Shown in pieces: positions 35,583-43,436 of a DNA stretch of 64,000 bases. The DNA is from Streptomyces sp. NBC_00704 (lineage in GTDB: Bacteria > Actinomycetota > Actinomycetes > Streptomycetales > Streptomycetaceae), in contig NZ_CP109000.1 in the NCBI RefSeq assembly GCF_036226605.1, positions 6,754,501 through 6,818,500 of the forward strand, read 5' to 3'. The position numbers and the translations under genes were made by a program. The notes under the pieces are model-generated. The model had not been told where the DNA came from, ran no database searches, and saw nothing but the letters and a program-made list of their open reading frames with translations. Within the stretch, counting starts at the first letter, position 1. Every line of letters starts with the position of its first letter.

Positions 35583-36989
35583 TCAGTGGCCGAAGGAGAA
35601 CCAGTTGACGTTGACGAAGTCCGCCGGCTGACCGCTGGTGAACGTCAGATACACGTCGTGGGTGCCGGTGACCGCGCCGATGTTCGCGGGAATCGTCCGC
35701 CATGACTGCCAGCCGCCCGTGTTGCCGACGGCGAAGCTGCCGATCGGCGCGGCGCCGCGGCTGTCGAGGCGCACCTCGACCAGTCCGCTGACCCCGCCGG
35801 CCGCCCCGCCGGCGACCCGTGCGCGGAACTGGGTGGCCGCCGAGGAACCGAAGTTCACGCCCTTGTAGAGCGCCCAGTCGCCGTTGGTCAGGGCGCCGAT
35901 GTTCTGGCCGCCGCCGGTGTCGGTCGTCGTCTCGGTGATCGTCCCCGACTGGCTGTCGTAGGACTCCGCCTGGATCGTGCCGTAGGCGTCGCGGTTGCCG
36001 GACGGCGGAGGCGTCGGTGTCGTGGTACCGCTCCCACCGCCCGCGGCCTGAAGGACCTGCACGTAGTCGACCACCATGGGGTGGCCGGGCTGGGTGTCGC
36101 CGTCCAGGCCGCCGCCGAAGGCGTCCGGGAAGCCGCCGCCCATCGCGACGTTCAGGATGACGAAGTAGCCGTGGTTCGTCGCGTTGTTCCACGTCGTCGC
36201 GTCGACCTGGTTCGCGGTGACGGTGTGGTAGTTGACGCCGTCGACGTAGAAGCGGATCGCCTCGGGGGACACCGAGCGGTCCCACTCCGTCGCGTAGGTG
36301 TGGAAGCCGGACTGACAGGTGGAGTTCGGGCACGCGACGTTGTTGCCGATGCCGCTGGTCTCGTTGCACGGGCCGCCCGGGCTGGTACCGCAGTGCATCG
36401 TGGCCCACACCTTGTTCAGGCCCTGGACGTTCTCCATGATGTCCAGCTCGCCCACGCCCGGCCAGTTCTGGTAGTTGCCCCGGTAGGGCGCGCCGAGCGC
36501 CCAGAACGCGGGCCAGTAGCCCTCGGCGGGGGTGCCGGTCACGTTCGGCATCTGGATCCGCGCCTCGATGCGCAGCTTGCCGCCGGACGGGGGCTGGAAG
36601 TCGGTGCGCCTGGTCTCGATGCGGCCCGAGGTCCAGCGTCCGGCCGAGTCGCGCAGCGGGGTGATGCGCAGGTTGCCGTTGCCGTCGAGCGAGACGTTGG
36701 CGGTGCTGTCCGTCATCGTCTCGACCTCGCCGGTGCCCCAGTTGGCCGGCCCGCCGGGATACGAGGTCCCGGTGCTGTACTGCCAGTTCGAGGCGTTGAC
36801 GCCGGTGCCGGCCGAGCCGGTGAAGTCGTCGAGGAAGACCTGCGACCACCCGGTCGGCGGGGTGGGCGCGGAGGCGTTGGCGGGCAGCGTGACGGCCGCC
36901 GCCGCGGCGGCCGCCAAGCCGAGCGTGCTGAGGACGGCGATCAGTGCGCGTCGCCTTCTGGGGATGCCGGAGGTTGCACTCACACTCAT
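35583..36989 (-). CDS. Secreted GH16 endo-1,3-beta-glucanase (laminarinase) with CBM6
   Basis: A 468-residue secreted enzyme. Residues 1-41 carry a signal with RRRRALIAVL. The GH16 catalytic domain (about 45-315) has the ExDxxE motif GELDIMENV, giving nucleophile Glu181, Asp183 and acid/base Glu186, in the form typical of laminarinases. A Thr/Pro linker (320-332) leads to a CBM6 domain (about 335-468, starting DAYGTIQAESYD). ATG 36989 follows AGAGG. The promoter carries a LacI-type palindrome shared with the beta-helix gene at 587-2431. It should cut beta-1,3-glucan of fungal walls outside the cell. Confidence 0.93.
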   Translation of the reverse strand: MSVSATSGIPRRRRALIAVLSTLGLAAAAAAAVTLPANASAPTPPTGWSQVFLDDFTGSAGTGVNASNWQYSTGTSYPGGPANWGTGEVETMTDSTANVSLDGNGNLRITPLRDSAGRWTSGRIETRRTDFQPPSGGKLRIEARIQMPNVTGTPAEGYWPAFWALGAPYRGNYQNWPGVGELDIMENVQGLNKVWATMHCGTSPGGPCNETSGIGNNVACPNSTCQSGFHTYATEWDRSVSPEAIRFYVDGVNYHTVTANQVDATTWNNATNHGYFVILNVAMGGGFPDAFGGGLDGDTQPGHPMVVDYVQVLQAAGGGSGTTTPTPPPSGNRDAYGTIQAESYDSQSGTITETTTDTGGGQNIGALTNGDWALYKGVNFGSSAATQFRARVAGGAAGGVSGLVEVRLDSRGAAPIGSFAVGNTGGWQSWRTIPANIGAVTGTHDVYLTFTSGQPADFVNVNWFSFGH

Positions 36990-37030
36990 GGGGGCCTCTC
37001 GGGTACGGGGTGGGGTGCGCGGGTGCGTTC

Positions 37031-37040
37031 GAGGGCGCTC
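37031..37040. promoter_or_regulatory. Degenerate copy of the LacI-type operator
   Basis: GAGGGCGCTC differs by one base from GAGAGCGCTC and is centred 22 bp from the perfect palindrome. It may be a secondary site for the same repressor. Confidence 0.35.
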
Positions 37041-37050
37041 CACGACAGCC

Positions 37051-37064
37051 TGAGAGCGCTCTCA
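37051..37064. promoter_or_regulatory. LacI-type operator TGAGAGCGCTCTCA
   Basis: A perfect 14-bp palindrome upstream of the GH16 gene. On the minus strand TTGACG (37103-37098), 17 bp and CACATT (37080-37075) form a promoter. The palindrome begins about 10 bp after the -10 box, a position for blocking transcription. Its 12-bp core begins 40 nt after the TTGACG start, exactly as at 2500-2511. Confidence 0.8.
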
Positions 37065-37182
37065 AAGTGGGCCCAATGTGCTCCCCGTCACGGAGGCCGT
37101 CAAGACTTAAAGCAAGGAAAGTGCTTCCGGGGCACGGAAGTTCATGGCTTGAACCACCCAAACGTGCGAAAGTGCGCCGTCC

Positions 37183-37719
37183 TCACCCGAGTCGGCCAGG
37201 GGAGCCCTCCTCCAGGCATGCGTCGGGCGGGGCGACGCGATGGCGGGCGCGGGCCGCCGGGCCGCGGGCCGCCGGGCCGCGCTGGGCGAGCGGGTGGTCG
37301 TAGCGGACGAACCCGTTGCAGGCCGCCACCTTGTCGTACAGGGCGCGGGCGGTCACGTTGTCCTCCCGGGTGGTCCAGTACAGGCGGGCGGCCCCCCGCT
37401 CGCGCGCCGCCTCGGCGACCCGTTCGATCAGCGCCCGGGCCGCGCCCCGGCCGCGCGCCGCCTCGGCGACGTAGAGGTCCTGGAGGTAACAGCTCTCGGC
37501 CGCCCAGCAGGTGGCGTGGAAGAGGTAGTGCGCGATGCCCGCCAACTCCCCGTCCACGCGCGCGCCGACGGCGTGCACCTCGTCGCCCCGGCGCAGGCGG
37601 CGCCACATCTCCTCGTACCCCTCGTCGGGCACCTCCGTGCGGTAGAACCTCTTGTAGCCGCGGGCCAGGGCTTCCCAGGCGGCGCGGTCGTCCGGGCGCA
37701 GCGAACCGATCTCGATCAT
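37183..37719 (-). CDS. GNAT family N-acetyltransferase
   Basis: A 178-residue acetyltransferase. The acetyl-CoA motif is LQDLYVAEAARGRGAARALIERV, preceded by the substrate region and followed by YWTTREDNVTARALYDKVA, a pattern typical of GNATs acting on small amines or diamines. ATG 37719 is ten bases after GGGGAG; ATG 37728 is too close to it. About 25 C-terminal residues are Pro/Ala/Arg-rich. It lies 50 bp after the IclR gene on the same strand. Substrate unknown. Confidence 0.8.
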   Translation of the reverse strand: MIEIGSLRPDDRAAWEALARGYKRFYRTEVPDEGYEEMWRRLRRGDEVHAVGARVDGELAGIAHYLFHATCWAAESCYLQDLYVAEAARGRGAARALIERVAEAARERGAARLYWTTREDNVTARALYDKVAACNGFVRYDHPLAQRGPAARGPAARARHRVAPPDACLEEGSPGRLG

Positions 37720-37769
37720 GGCCCGCATTCTCCCCGTGGACACCCCGGTCCGCCCGTCCCGCGGACGAG

Positions 37770-38549
37770 TCAGTCCTCCCGGCTCCGCGGCCGCCAGCCC
37801 AGGGCGCGGGAGATGCCGCGGGCGGCGAGGCGCACGGCCGGCGCCAGCACCGGCACCCGGGCGTCGGCGTACGGTACGACGACCGAGACGGCGGCGGTCA
37901 CCGCGCCGTCCGGTCCGCGCACCGGGGCGGCCACCGACAGGGCGTCGTCCGTGACCTGACGGCTGCTCACCGCCACCCCGCCGCGCCGCACCTCGGCCAG
38001 CACCCGGCGCAGCCGTGCCGGGTCGGTGATGGTGTGGGAGGTGTACGCGGCCAACGGCCCTGCGCAGTAGGCCTCTTGCAGCGCGGAGTCGCAGTGCGCC
38101 AGCAGCGCCAGCCCCACACCGGTGACGTGCAGGGGCCAGCGGGCGCCCACCCGGATGTGCACGCCGACGGCCGAACGCCCCGACAGCCACTCGGTGTAGA
38201 CGACCTCGGACCCGTCCCGAACCGCCAACTGGACGTTCTCGTGCGTGGCTTCGTACAGGTCCTCCAGGAAGGGCAGCGCCACCTGGCGCAGCGCCAGGCC
38301 GCGCGGCGCGAGCGCCGCGACCTCCCACAGCCGCAGCCCCACGTGGTAGACGCCGGCCGGGTCCCGCTCCAGGGCGCCCCACTCGGTCAGCGCGCCCACC
38401 AGCCGGTGCGCGGTGGTGAGGGTGAGCCCGGCGCGACGGCTGATGTCGCTCAGGGAGAGCGCGGCATGCGTGTGGTCGAACGCGGCCAGCACCGACAGCA
38501 GCCGCTCGGACGCGGAACGGGAGTGTGCGGCGAGGACGCCCCGGTCCAT
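37770..38549 (-). CDS. IclR-family transcriptional regulator
   Basis: A 259-residue regulator. The N-terminal winged helix (residues 12-70; LSLSDISRRAGLTLTTAHRLVGAL) is followed by the IclR effector domain, with TEWLSGRSAVGVHIRVG and the SSRQVTDDALSVAAPVR segment. ATG 38549 follows GAGGAGAA. It lies 35 bp after the MarR gene, and the pair probably form a short operon next to the SDR-amidohydrolase-ligase operon. IclR proteins often sense aromatic or short-chain acids, which would suit that operon. Confidence 0.88.
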   Translation of the reverse strand: MDRGVLAAHSRSASERLLSVLAAFDHTHAALSLSDISRRAGLTLTTAHRLVGALTEWGALERDPAGVYHVGLRLWEVAALAPRGLALRQVALPFLEDLYEATHENVQLAVRDGSEVVYTEWLSGRSAVGVHIRVGARWPLHVTGVGLALLAHCDSALQEAYCAGPLAAYTSHTITDPARLRRVLAEVRRGGVAVSSRQVTDDALSVAAPVRGPDGAVTAAVSVVVPYADARVPVLAPAVRLAARGISRALGWRPRSRED

Positions 38550-38584
38550 CACGTTCTCCTCACGGCCACGTCCTCCTGACGGCG

Positions 38585-39046
38585 TCAGGCCAGTCCGTCC
38601 CCGGCGATCCGCAGCAGCAGCGCGTGCAGCGTCTCGCGTCCGGCCGCGTCGAGGGGGTCGAGCAGCTCGTTCGTCACGCGTCGGCCCGCCTCGTCGGTGC
38701 CGCGCAGGAACGCGCGGCCCTGTTCGGTGAGGGCGACGATCCGGCTGCGCCGGTCGTCCGGGGCGGGCCGGCGTTCGGCGAAGCCCTGCCGTTCCAGGTC
38801 GTCCACCAGGCCGACGATCGCGCTGGGGTCGTACCCGAGCCGTGCGCTCAGCTCGCGCTGGAGCGCGCCCTCGGACGTGGCCAGGAACCGCAGCACCGCG
38901 TAGTGGCGCAGCCGCAGCCCCGACTCCTGGAGGAACGTGTTGAACAACTGACCCGAGCGCAGCCCCAGGCGGTAGAGCAGATAGCCGGTGTCCGCGTGCA
39001 GTTCGCGCATCCACGGCTCGTCCACGTCGATGGGCGCGGCGTTCAC
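38585..39046 (-). CDS. MarR-family transcriptional regulator
   Basis: A 153-residue winged-helix regulator. The DNA-binding region contains LRHYAVLRFLATSEGALQRELSARLGYDPSAIVGLVDDLERQ (split in family alignments) and the wing DDRRSRIVALTEQG. Length matches the family when GTG 39046 (after AGGA) is used; the longer frame to 39151 would run into the operator. Divergent from the SDR operon, it probably represses it through the CAAnTATTG boxes at 39149-39173. Confidence 0.82.
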   Translation of the reverse strand: MNAAPIDVDEPWMRELHADTGYLLYRLGLRSGQLFNTFLQESGLRLRHYAVLRFLATSEGALQRELSARLGYDPSAIVGLVDDLERQGFAERRPAPDDRRSRIVALTEQGRAFLRGTDEAGRRVTNELLDPLDAAGRETLHALLLRIAGDGLA

Positions 39047-39148
39047 GGCGTTGTCCTGGCGGGCGATGGCGGGCTCCCTGGGCTCGGTCCCCCGGCGGGG
39101 GTGGTTTCTCCCTACAGATTGCAGCATGGCGCACCCCGAGGTCGACCA

Positions 39149-39183
39149 CAACTATTGACGACGACAATTATTGCTCTTAGCTT
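39149..39183 (+). promoter_or_regulatory. Promoter with two CAA(C/T)TATTG boxes
   Basis: TTGACG (39155-39160), a 17-bp spacer and TAGCTT (39178-39183) form a good promoter for the SDR operon. CAACTATTG (39149-39157) overlaps the -35 box and CAATTATTG (39165-39173) lies in the spacer, centred 16 bp apart. This is a typical MarR repression layout. Confidence 0.65.
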
Positions 39184-39241
39184 CGATCTCGGCGCCGCGC
39201 TCCGACCGGCAGCCGTGACCCCCATGTGAAGGGACACCGTC

Positions 39242-40159
39242 GTGCCCAGCATCGATCTCACCGGCAAGGTCGCCGTCGTCACCGGCGGCGGCCGGGGCCT
39301 CGGCCTCGCCTACGCCCACGCCCTGGCCGCCCGCGGCGCCGCCGTGGTCCTCAACGACGTCGACGAGGCGGTCGCCGAACAGGCCGTGAAGTCCCTCGTA
39401 GAGGCCGGCGGCAGGGCCGTCGCCGAGGTGGTGCCGGTCGGGACGGCCGAGGCCGCCGAGCGGTTGGTGAACCGGGCCGTGGCGGAGTTCGGCCGGCTCG
39501 ACGTCCTGGTCGCCAACGCGGGCATCCTGCGCGACAGGGTGCTGTGGAAGATGACCGACGACGACTTCGACGCCGTGCTCACCACCCACCTCAGGGGCAC
39601 CTTCACCTGCGCCCGCGCCGCCGCCGTGCGGATGCGGGAGCAGGGCGAGGGCGGCACGCTGATCCTCGTCGGCTCGCCCGCCGGCCAGCGCGGCAACTTC
39701 GGCCAGACGAACTACGCGGCCGCCAAGGCGGGCATCGCCGCCTTCGCCCGCACCTGGTCGATGGAGCTGGGCCGCGCCGGCATCACCGTCAACGCGATCG
39801 TCCCGGTGGCCGCCACCGCCATGACCGAGACGATCCCCGCCTTCGCCCCGTACGTCGAGGCCCTGAAGAACGGCGAGCCGTTCCCGGACTTCCTGCGCAA
39901 GGGCGAGGGGTTCGGCACCCCCGAGGACTGCGCGGCCCTCGTGCCGTTCCTGGCCTCCGACGCCGCCCGCGGCATCACCGGCCAGGCCATCGGCATCGGC
40001 GGCGACAAGGTGGCACTCTGGTCGCATCCGCAGGAGATCCGGGCCGCCTACGCCGACGGCGGCTGGACGCCGGAGAGCCTGGCCGACGTCTTCCCCGCCT
40101 CGGTCGGCGCCGAGCTCCAGACGGTCGGCATCCCGGCCCCCACGTTCCCGGAGGCGTGA
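39242..40159 (+). CDS. SDR-family oxidoreductase
   Basis: A 305-residue short-chain dehydrogenase. The cofactor motif is VTGGGRGLGLAYAHAL (TGxxxGxG), the structural motif is NAG (VANAGIL), and the catalytic residues are Ser in LVGSPAG and YxxxK in NYAAAKAG. A C-terminal extension of about 50 residues resembles the dehydrogenase unit of peroxisomal multifunctional enzymes. GTG 39242 follows GAAGGGA. With downstream CoA ligase and MaoC hydratase genes it probably acts as a hydroxyacyl-CoA dehydrogenase. The substrate is unknown. Confidence 0.88.
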   Translation: MPSIDLTGKVAVVTGGGRGLGLAYAHALAARGAAVVLNDVDEAVAEQAVKSLVEAGGRAVAEVVPVGTAEAAERLVNRAVAEFGRLDVLVANAGILRDRVLWKMTDDDFDAVLTTHLRGTFTCARAAAVRMREQGEGGTLILVGSPAGQRGNFGQTNYAAAKAGIAAFARTWSMELGRAGITVNAIVPVAATAMTETIPAFAPYVEALKNGEPFPDFLRKGEGFGTPEDCAALVPFLASDAARGITGQAIGIGGDKVALWSHPQEIRAAYADGGWTPESLADVFPASVGAELQTVGIPAPTFPEA

Positions 40160-41094
40160 TGAACCCCGGCACGACCCCCGGCACGACCCCCGCCGCGGCG
40201 CCCTCCGGGGGCGCCCCGATGAACGTCGCCGACCTCGTCGCGATCGACGTCCACACCCACGCGGAGGTGTCCTCCAAGGGTCACTCCTCGCTGGACGACG
40301 ACCTGCACGACGCCTCCTCCGCCTACTTCAAGGTCGAGGGGAAGCGGAAGCCCACTCTGGAGGAGACGGCCCGCTACTACCGGGAGCGCCGGATGGCGGC
40401 CGTGATCTTCACGGTGGACGCCGAGTCCGCGACCGGCACCGCACCGGTCCCCAACGAGGAGGTCGCCGAGGCGGCGGCCGCCAACGCCGACGTCCTCATC
40501 CCCTTCGCGTCCATCGACCCCTTCCGGGGCAAGGCGGGCGTCAGGCAGGCCCGCCGCCTGGTCGAGGAGTACGGGGTGAAGGGCTTCAAGTTCCACCCCA
40601 GCATCCAGGGTTTCTTCCCCGACGACCGCTCGGTCGCGTACGGCCTGTACGAGGTGATCGAGGAGACGGGGACCATCGCCCTGTTCCACACCGGTCAGAC
40701 CGGCATCGGCGCGGGCGTCCCGGGCGGCGGCGGGATCCGGCTCAAGTACTCCAACCCGCTGCACGTGGACGACGTGGCGGCCGACTTCCCCCACCTCAAG
40801 ATCATCCTGGCGCATCCGTCGTTCCCCTGGCAGGACGAGGCACTCGCCGTCGCCACGCACAAGCCCGGCGTGCACATCGACCTGTCCGGCTGGTCGCCGA
40901 AGTACTTCCCGCCGCAGCTCGTGCAGTATGCGAACACGCTCCTCAAGGACAAGGTGCTGTTCGGCTCCGACTTCCCCGTCCTCACCCCCGACCGCTGGCT
41001 CGCCGACTTCGACAAGCTGCCGATCAAGGACGAGGTGAGGCCGAGGATCCTCAAGGAGAACGCCGCCCGGCTGCTCGGGCTGACCACACCGTAA
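40159..41094 (+). CDS. Amidohydrolase family 2 protein (ACMSD/resorcylate decarboxylase-like)
   Basis: A 311-residue metal-dependent TIM-barrel enzyme. The metal-binding HxH motif is DVHTHAE near residue 32. Further ligands are FKFHPSIQ, the HPSFPWQDEA region and Asp in FGSDFPV. This group comprises hydrolases and non-oxidative decarboxylases of aromatic acids. The ATG overlaps the SDR stop codon (TGATG). The first 20 residues are Pro/Thr-rich. Coupled to a CoA ligase, it may decarboxylate or hydrolyse an aromatic or cyclic acid; this is inference. Confidence 0.82.
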   Translation: MNPGTTPGTTPAAAPSGGAPMNVADLVAIDVHTHAEVSSKGHSSLDDDLHDASSAYFKVEGKRKPTLEETARYYRERRMAAVIFTVDAESATGTAPVPNEEVAEAAAANADVLIPFASIDPFRGKAGVRQARRLVEEYGVKGFKFHPSIQGFFPDDRSVAYGLYEVIEETGTIALFHTGQTGIGAGVPGGGGIRLKYSNPLHVDDVAADFPHLKIILAHPSFPWQDEALAVATHKPGVHIDLSGWSPKYFPPQLVQYANTLLKDKVLFGSDFPVLTPDRWLADFDKLPIKDEVRPRILKENAARLLGLTTP

Positions 41095-41106
41095 GGGGCG
41101 TGGACA

Positions 41107-42612
41107 ATGCGCAACGAGGGACTGGGGTCCTGGCCCGCACGCCGGGCCCGCAAGACCCCGCACCGCACCGCCCTGGTCCACGCGGGGAGATCGACGGACT
41201 ACCGCACGCTGCACGCCCGCACCACGCGCCTCGCGCACGTGCTGCGCGAACGGGGCGTACGGCGCGGCGACCGCATCGCCTACCTCGGCCCCAACCACCC
41301 CGCCTACCTGGAGACCCTGTTCGCCGCCGGCACGCTCGGCGCGGTGTTCGTCCCGCTCAACACCCGTCTCGCCGGACCCGAGATCGCCTACCAGCTGGCC
41401 GACTCCGGGGCCAAGGCGCTCGTCCACGCGCCCTCCCACTCGGGCCTGGTCGCCGGACTCCCCGGACACACCGACGTCCGCACGTACGTCGAGGTCGGCG
41501 CCGAGTACGAGGAGGCGCTCGGCGCGGCCTCCAGTGAGCCGATCGACACCCCGGTCGCCCCCGACGACACCTGCATCATCATGTACACCTCGGGCACGAC
41601 CGGCCGCCCCAAGGGCGCCATGCTCACGCACGCCAACCTCACCTGGAACGCGGTCAACGTGCTCGTCGACACCGACCTGGTCGCCGACGAACGCGCCCTC
41701 GTCTCCGCCCCGCTGTTCCACACGGCCGGCCTCAACATGCTGACGCTGCCGGTGCTCCTCAAGGGCGGCTGCTGCTTCCTGGTCGAGGCCTTCGACCCGG
41801 CGGACACCCTCGACCTGATCGAACGGCACCGGATCACCTTCATGTTCGGGGTGCCGACGATGTTCGAGCAGGTGGCGCGGCACCCGCGCTGGCCCGGCGC
41901 CGACCTGTCCTCCCTGCGCATCCTGACCTGCGGCGGCTCCCCGGTGCCGACCCCGCTGATCGCCGCCTACCAGGCACGCGGGCTCACCTTCCTCCAGGGC
42001 TACGGCATGACCGAGGCGTCGCCCGGCACGCTGTTCCTGGACGCCGAGCACGCGGTCAGCAAGGCGGGCTCGGCCGGCGTCCCGCACTTCTTCAGCGACG
42101 TGCGCGTGCTGCGGCCCGATCTCACCCCGGCCGACGTGGACGAGACCGGCGAGGTCGTCGTCCGCGGACCGCACGTCATGCCCGGCTACTGGGGGCTGCC
42201 CGAGGAGACGGCCGCCTCGTTCGTCGACGGCTGGTTCCGCAGCGGCGACGCCGCCCGGGTCGACGAGGACGGATACGTGCACATCGTCGACCGCATCAAG
42301 GACATGATCATCTCCGGGGGCGAGAACATCTACCCCGCCGAGATCGAGGACCTCCTCCTCACCCACCCCGACATCGCCGAGTGCGCGGTCATCGGCGTGG
42401 CCGACGACCGGTGGGGCGAGGTGCCGCGCGCGGTGGTCGTGCCCCGCGAGGGCGCCTCGCTCGATCCGGACGCCGTCCTGGCCTCGCTGGCCGGACGCCT
42501 CGCCAAGTACAAGATCCCCAAGTCGGTGGTGGTGGCGGACGCCCTCCCGCGCACCGCCTCCGGAAAGCTGCTGAAGTCCCGGGTGCGCTCCCGGTACGGC
42601 GCGGACTCCTGA
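41107..42612 (+). CDS. Acyl-CoA synthetase (AMP-forming)
   Basis: A 501-residue adenylate-forming ligase. The P-loop motif is MYTSGTTGRPKGAML, the A5 motif is GYGMTEASP, and YVHIVDRIKDMIISGGENIYP is the A8 hinge. The catalytic Lys near the C-terminus is in PRTASGKLLKS. ATG 41107 is 12 bp after the amidohydrolase gene with an AAGGGG site. Length and motifs fit medium-chain or aromatic acid CoA ligases. Confidence 0.92.
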   Translation: MRNEGLGSWPARRARKTPHRTALVHAGRSTDYRTLHARTTRLAHVLRERGVRRGDRIAYLGPNHPAYLETLFAAGTLGAVFVPLNTRLAGPEIAYQLADSGAKALVHAPSHSGLVAGLPGHTDVRTYVEVGAEYEEALGAASSEPIDTPVAPDDTCIIMYTSGTTGRPKGAMLTHANLTWNAVNVLVDTDLVADERALVSAPLFHTAGLNMLTLPVLLKGGCCFLVEAFDPADTLDLIERHRITFMFGVPTMFEQVARHPRWPGADLSSLRILTCGGSPVPTPLIAAYQARGLTFLQGYGMTEASPGTLFLDAEHAVSKAGSAGVPHFFSDVRVLRPDLTPADVDETGEVVVRGPHVMPGYWGLPEETAASFVDGWFRSGDAARVDEDGYVHIVDRIKDMIISGGENIYPAEIEDLLLTHPDIAECAVIGVADDRWGEVPRAVVVPREGASLDPDAVLASLAGRLAKYKIPKSVVVADALPRTASGKLLKSRVRSRYGADS

Positions 42613-42644
42613 ACCCTTCTCAACTCCCCTGTGAGGAACGGAAT

Positions 42645-43100
42645 ATGAGCATCACCGTCAACGGACTCGACGAGCTGAAGAAGCTGGCCGGCGGCGAGCT
42701 GGGCGCCAGTGAGTGGATCGAGGTCACCCAGGAACGCATCGACACCTTCGCCGACGCGACCGGCGACCACCAGTGGATCCACGTCGACCCGCGACGGGCC
42801 GCCAAGGGCCCCTTCGGCGCGCCGATCGCCCACGGCTACCTGACGCTGTCCCTGTTCATCCCGCTGTTCACCGAGCTGCTGGACGTCCAGGGCGTCACCA
42901 CCAAGGTGAACTACGGCCTGAACAAGGTCCGTTTCCCCGCGCCGGTCAAGGTGGGCTCCCGCATCCGCCTGGTCGCCCGGCTGGCCGAGGTCGAGGACGT
43001 GCCGGGCGGGGTGCAGATCACCGTCGACGGGTCGGTCGAGATCGAGGGCGGAGCCAAGCCCGCGGCGGTTCTTCAGAGCCTGTCGCGCTTCTACGCCTGA
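42645..43100 (+). CDS. MaoC-like (R)-hydratase
   Basis: A 151-residue hotdog-fold enoyl-CoA hydratase. The hydratase-2 motif appears as FADATGDHQWIHVDPRRAAKGPFGAPIAHGYLT (split), with catalytic Asp and His in the ATGDHQWIH segment. ATG 42645 follows GAGGAACG. It ends the operon of SDR, amidohydrolase and CoA ligase, consistent with beta-oxidation-like processing of an acyl-CoA. Confidence 0.9.
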   Translation: MSITVNGLDELKKLAGGELGASEWIEVTQERIDTFADATGDHQWIHVDPRRAAKGPFGAPIAHGYLTLSLFIPLFTELLDVQGVTTKVNYGLNKVRFPAPVKVGSRIRLVARLAEVEDVPGGVQITVDGSVEIEGGAKPAAVLQSLSRFYA

Positions 43101-43127
43101 GCCCCGGGCGCCAGTAGTGTTCACGGC

Positions 43128-43436
43128 GTGCCGGCAGAACGACGACGTCACCTCACCCTGCGGTCCTTGCGGTCCCTGCGGTCCCTGCGGCCGGGCGGCC
43201 GGGTGAGGGACACGACGGTCGTCGAGGCGTCGGTGGAACGGGCCGTGGTCGAGGACGGTGGCAGGGTGGTCCTGCCCCCCGGCCCGGCGAGGTTCCCGGG
43301 CGCCGGGACGGCGAAGGTCCGCGGTCCCGAGGGCCTGGACGTGGTGGTGACGGACACGCCCGGCGACCCGGCGACCCGCTCCTCCTTCCCGGAGGCGGAC
43401 GTCGAGGCGGCCGTGGCAGGAAAGGTGCGGGCGTGA
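43128..43436 (+). CDS. Small protein of unknown function upstream of GH4 (doubtful)
   Basis: A possible 102-residue protein from GTG 43128. The N-terminus contains LRSLRSLRSLR from a TGCGGTCC(C/T) repeat at 43159-43190; GTG 43203 would give 77 residues without it. The stop overlaps the GH4 start by 4 bp (GTGA), as for real coupled genes here. No homologue is recognised and no domain is visible. It may be a genuine small gene or the remnant of a larger one. Confidence 0.35.
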   Translation: MPAERRRHLTLRSLRSLRSLRPGGRVRDTTVVEASVERAVVEDGGRVVLPPGPARFPGAGTAKVRGPEGLDVVVTDTPGDPATRSSFPEADVEAAVAGKVRA

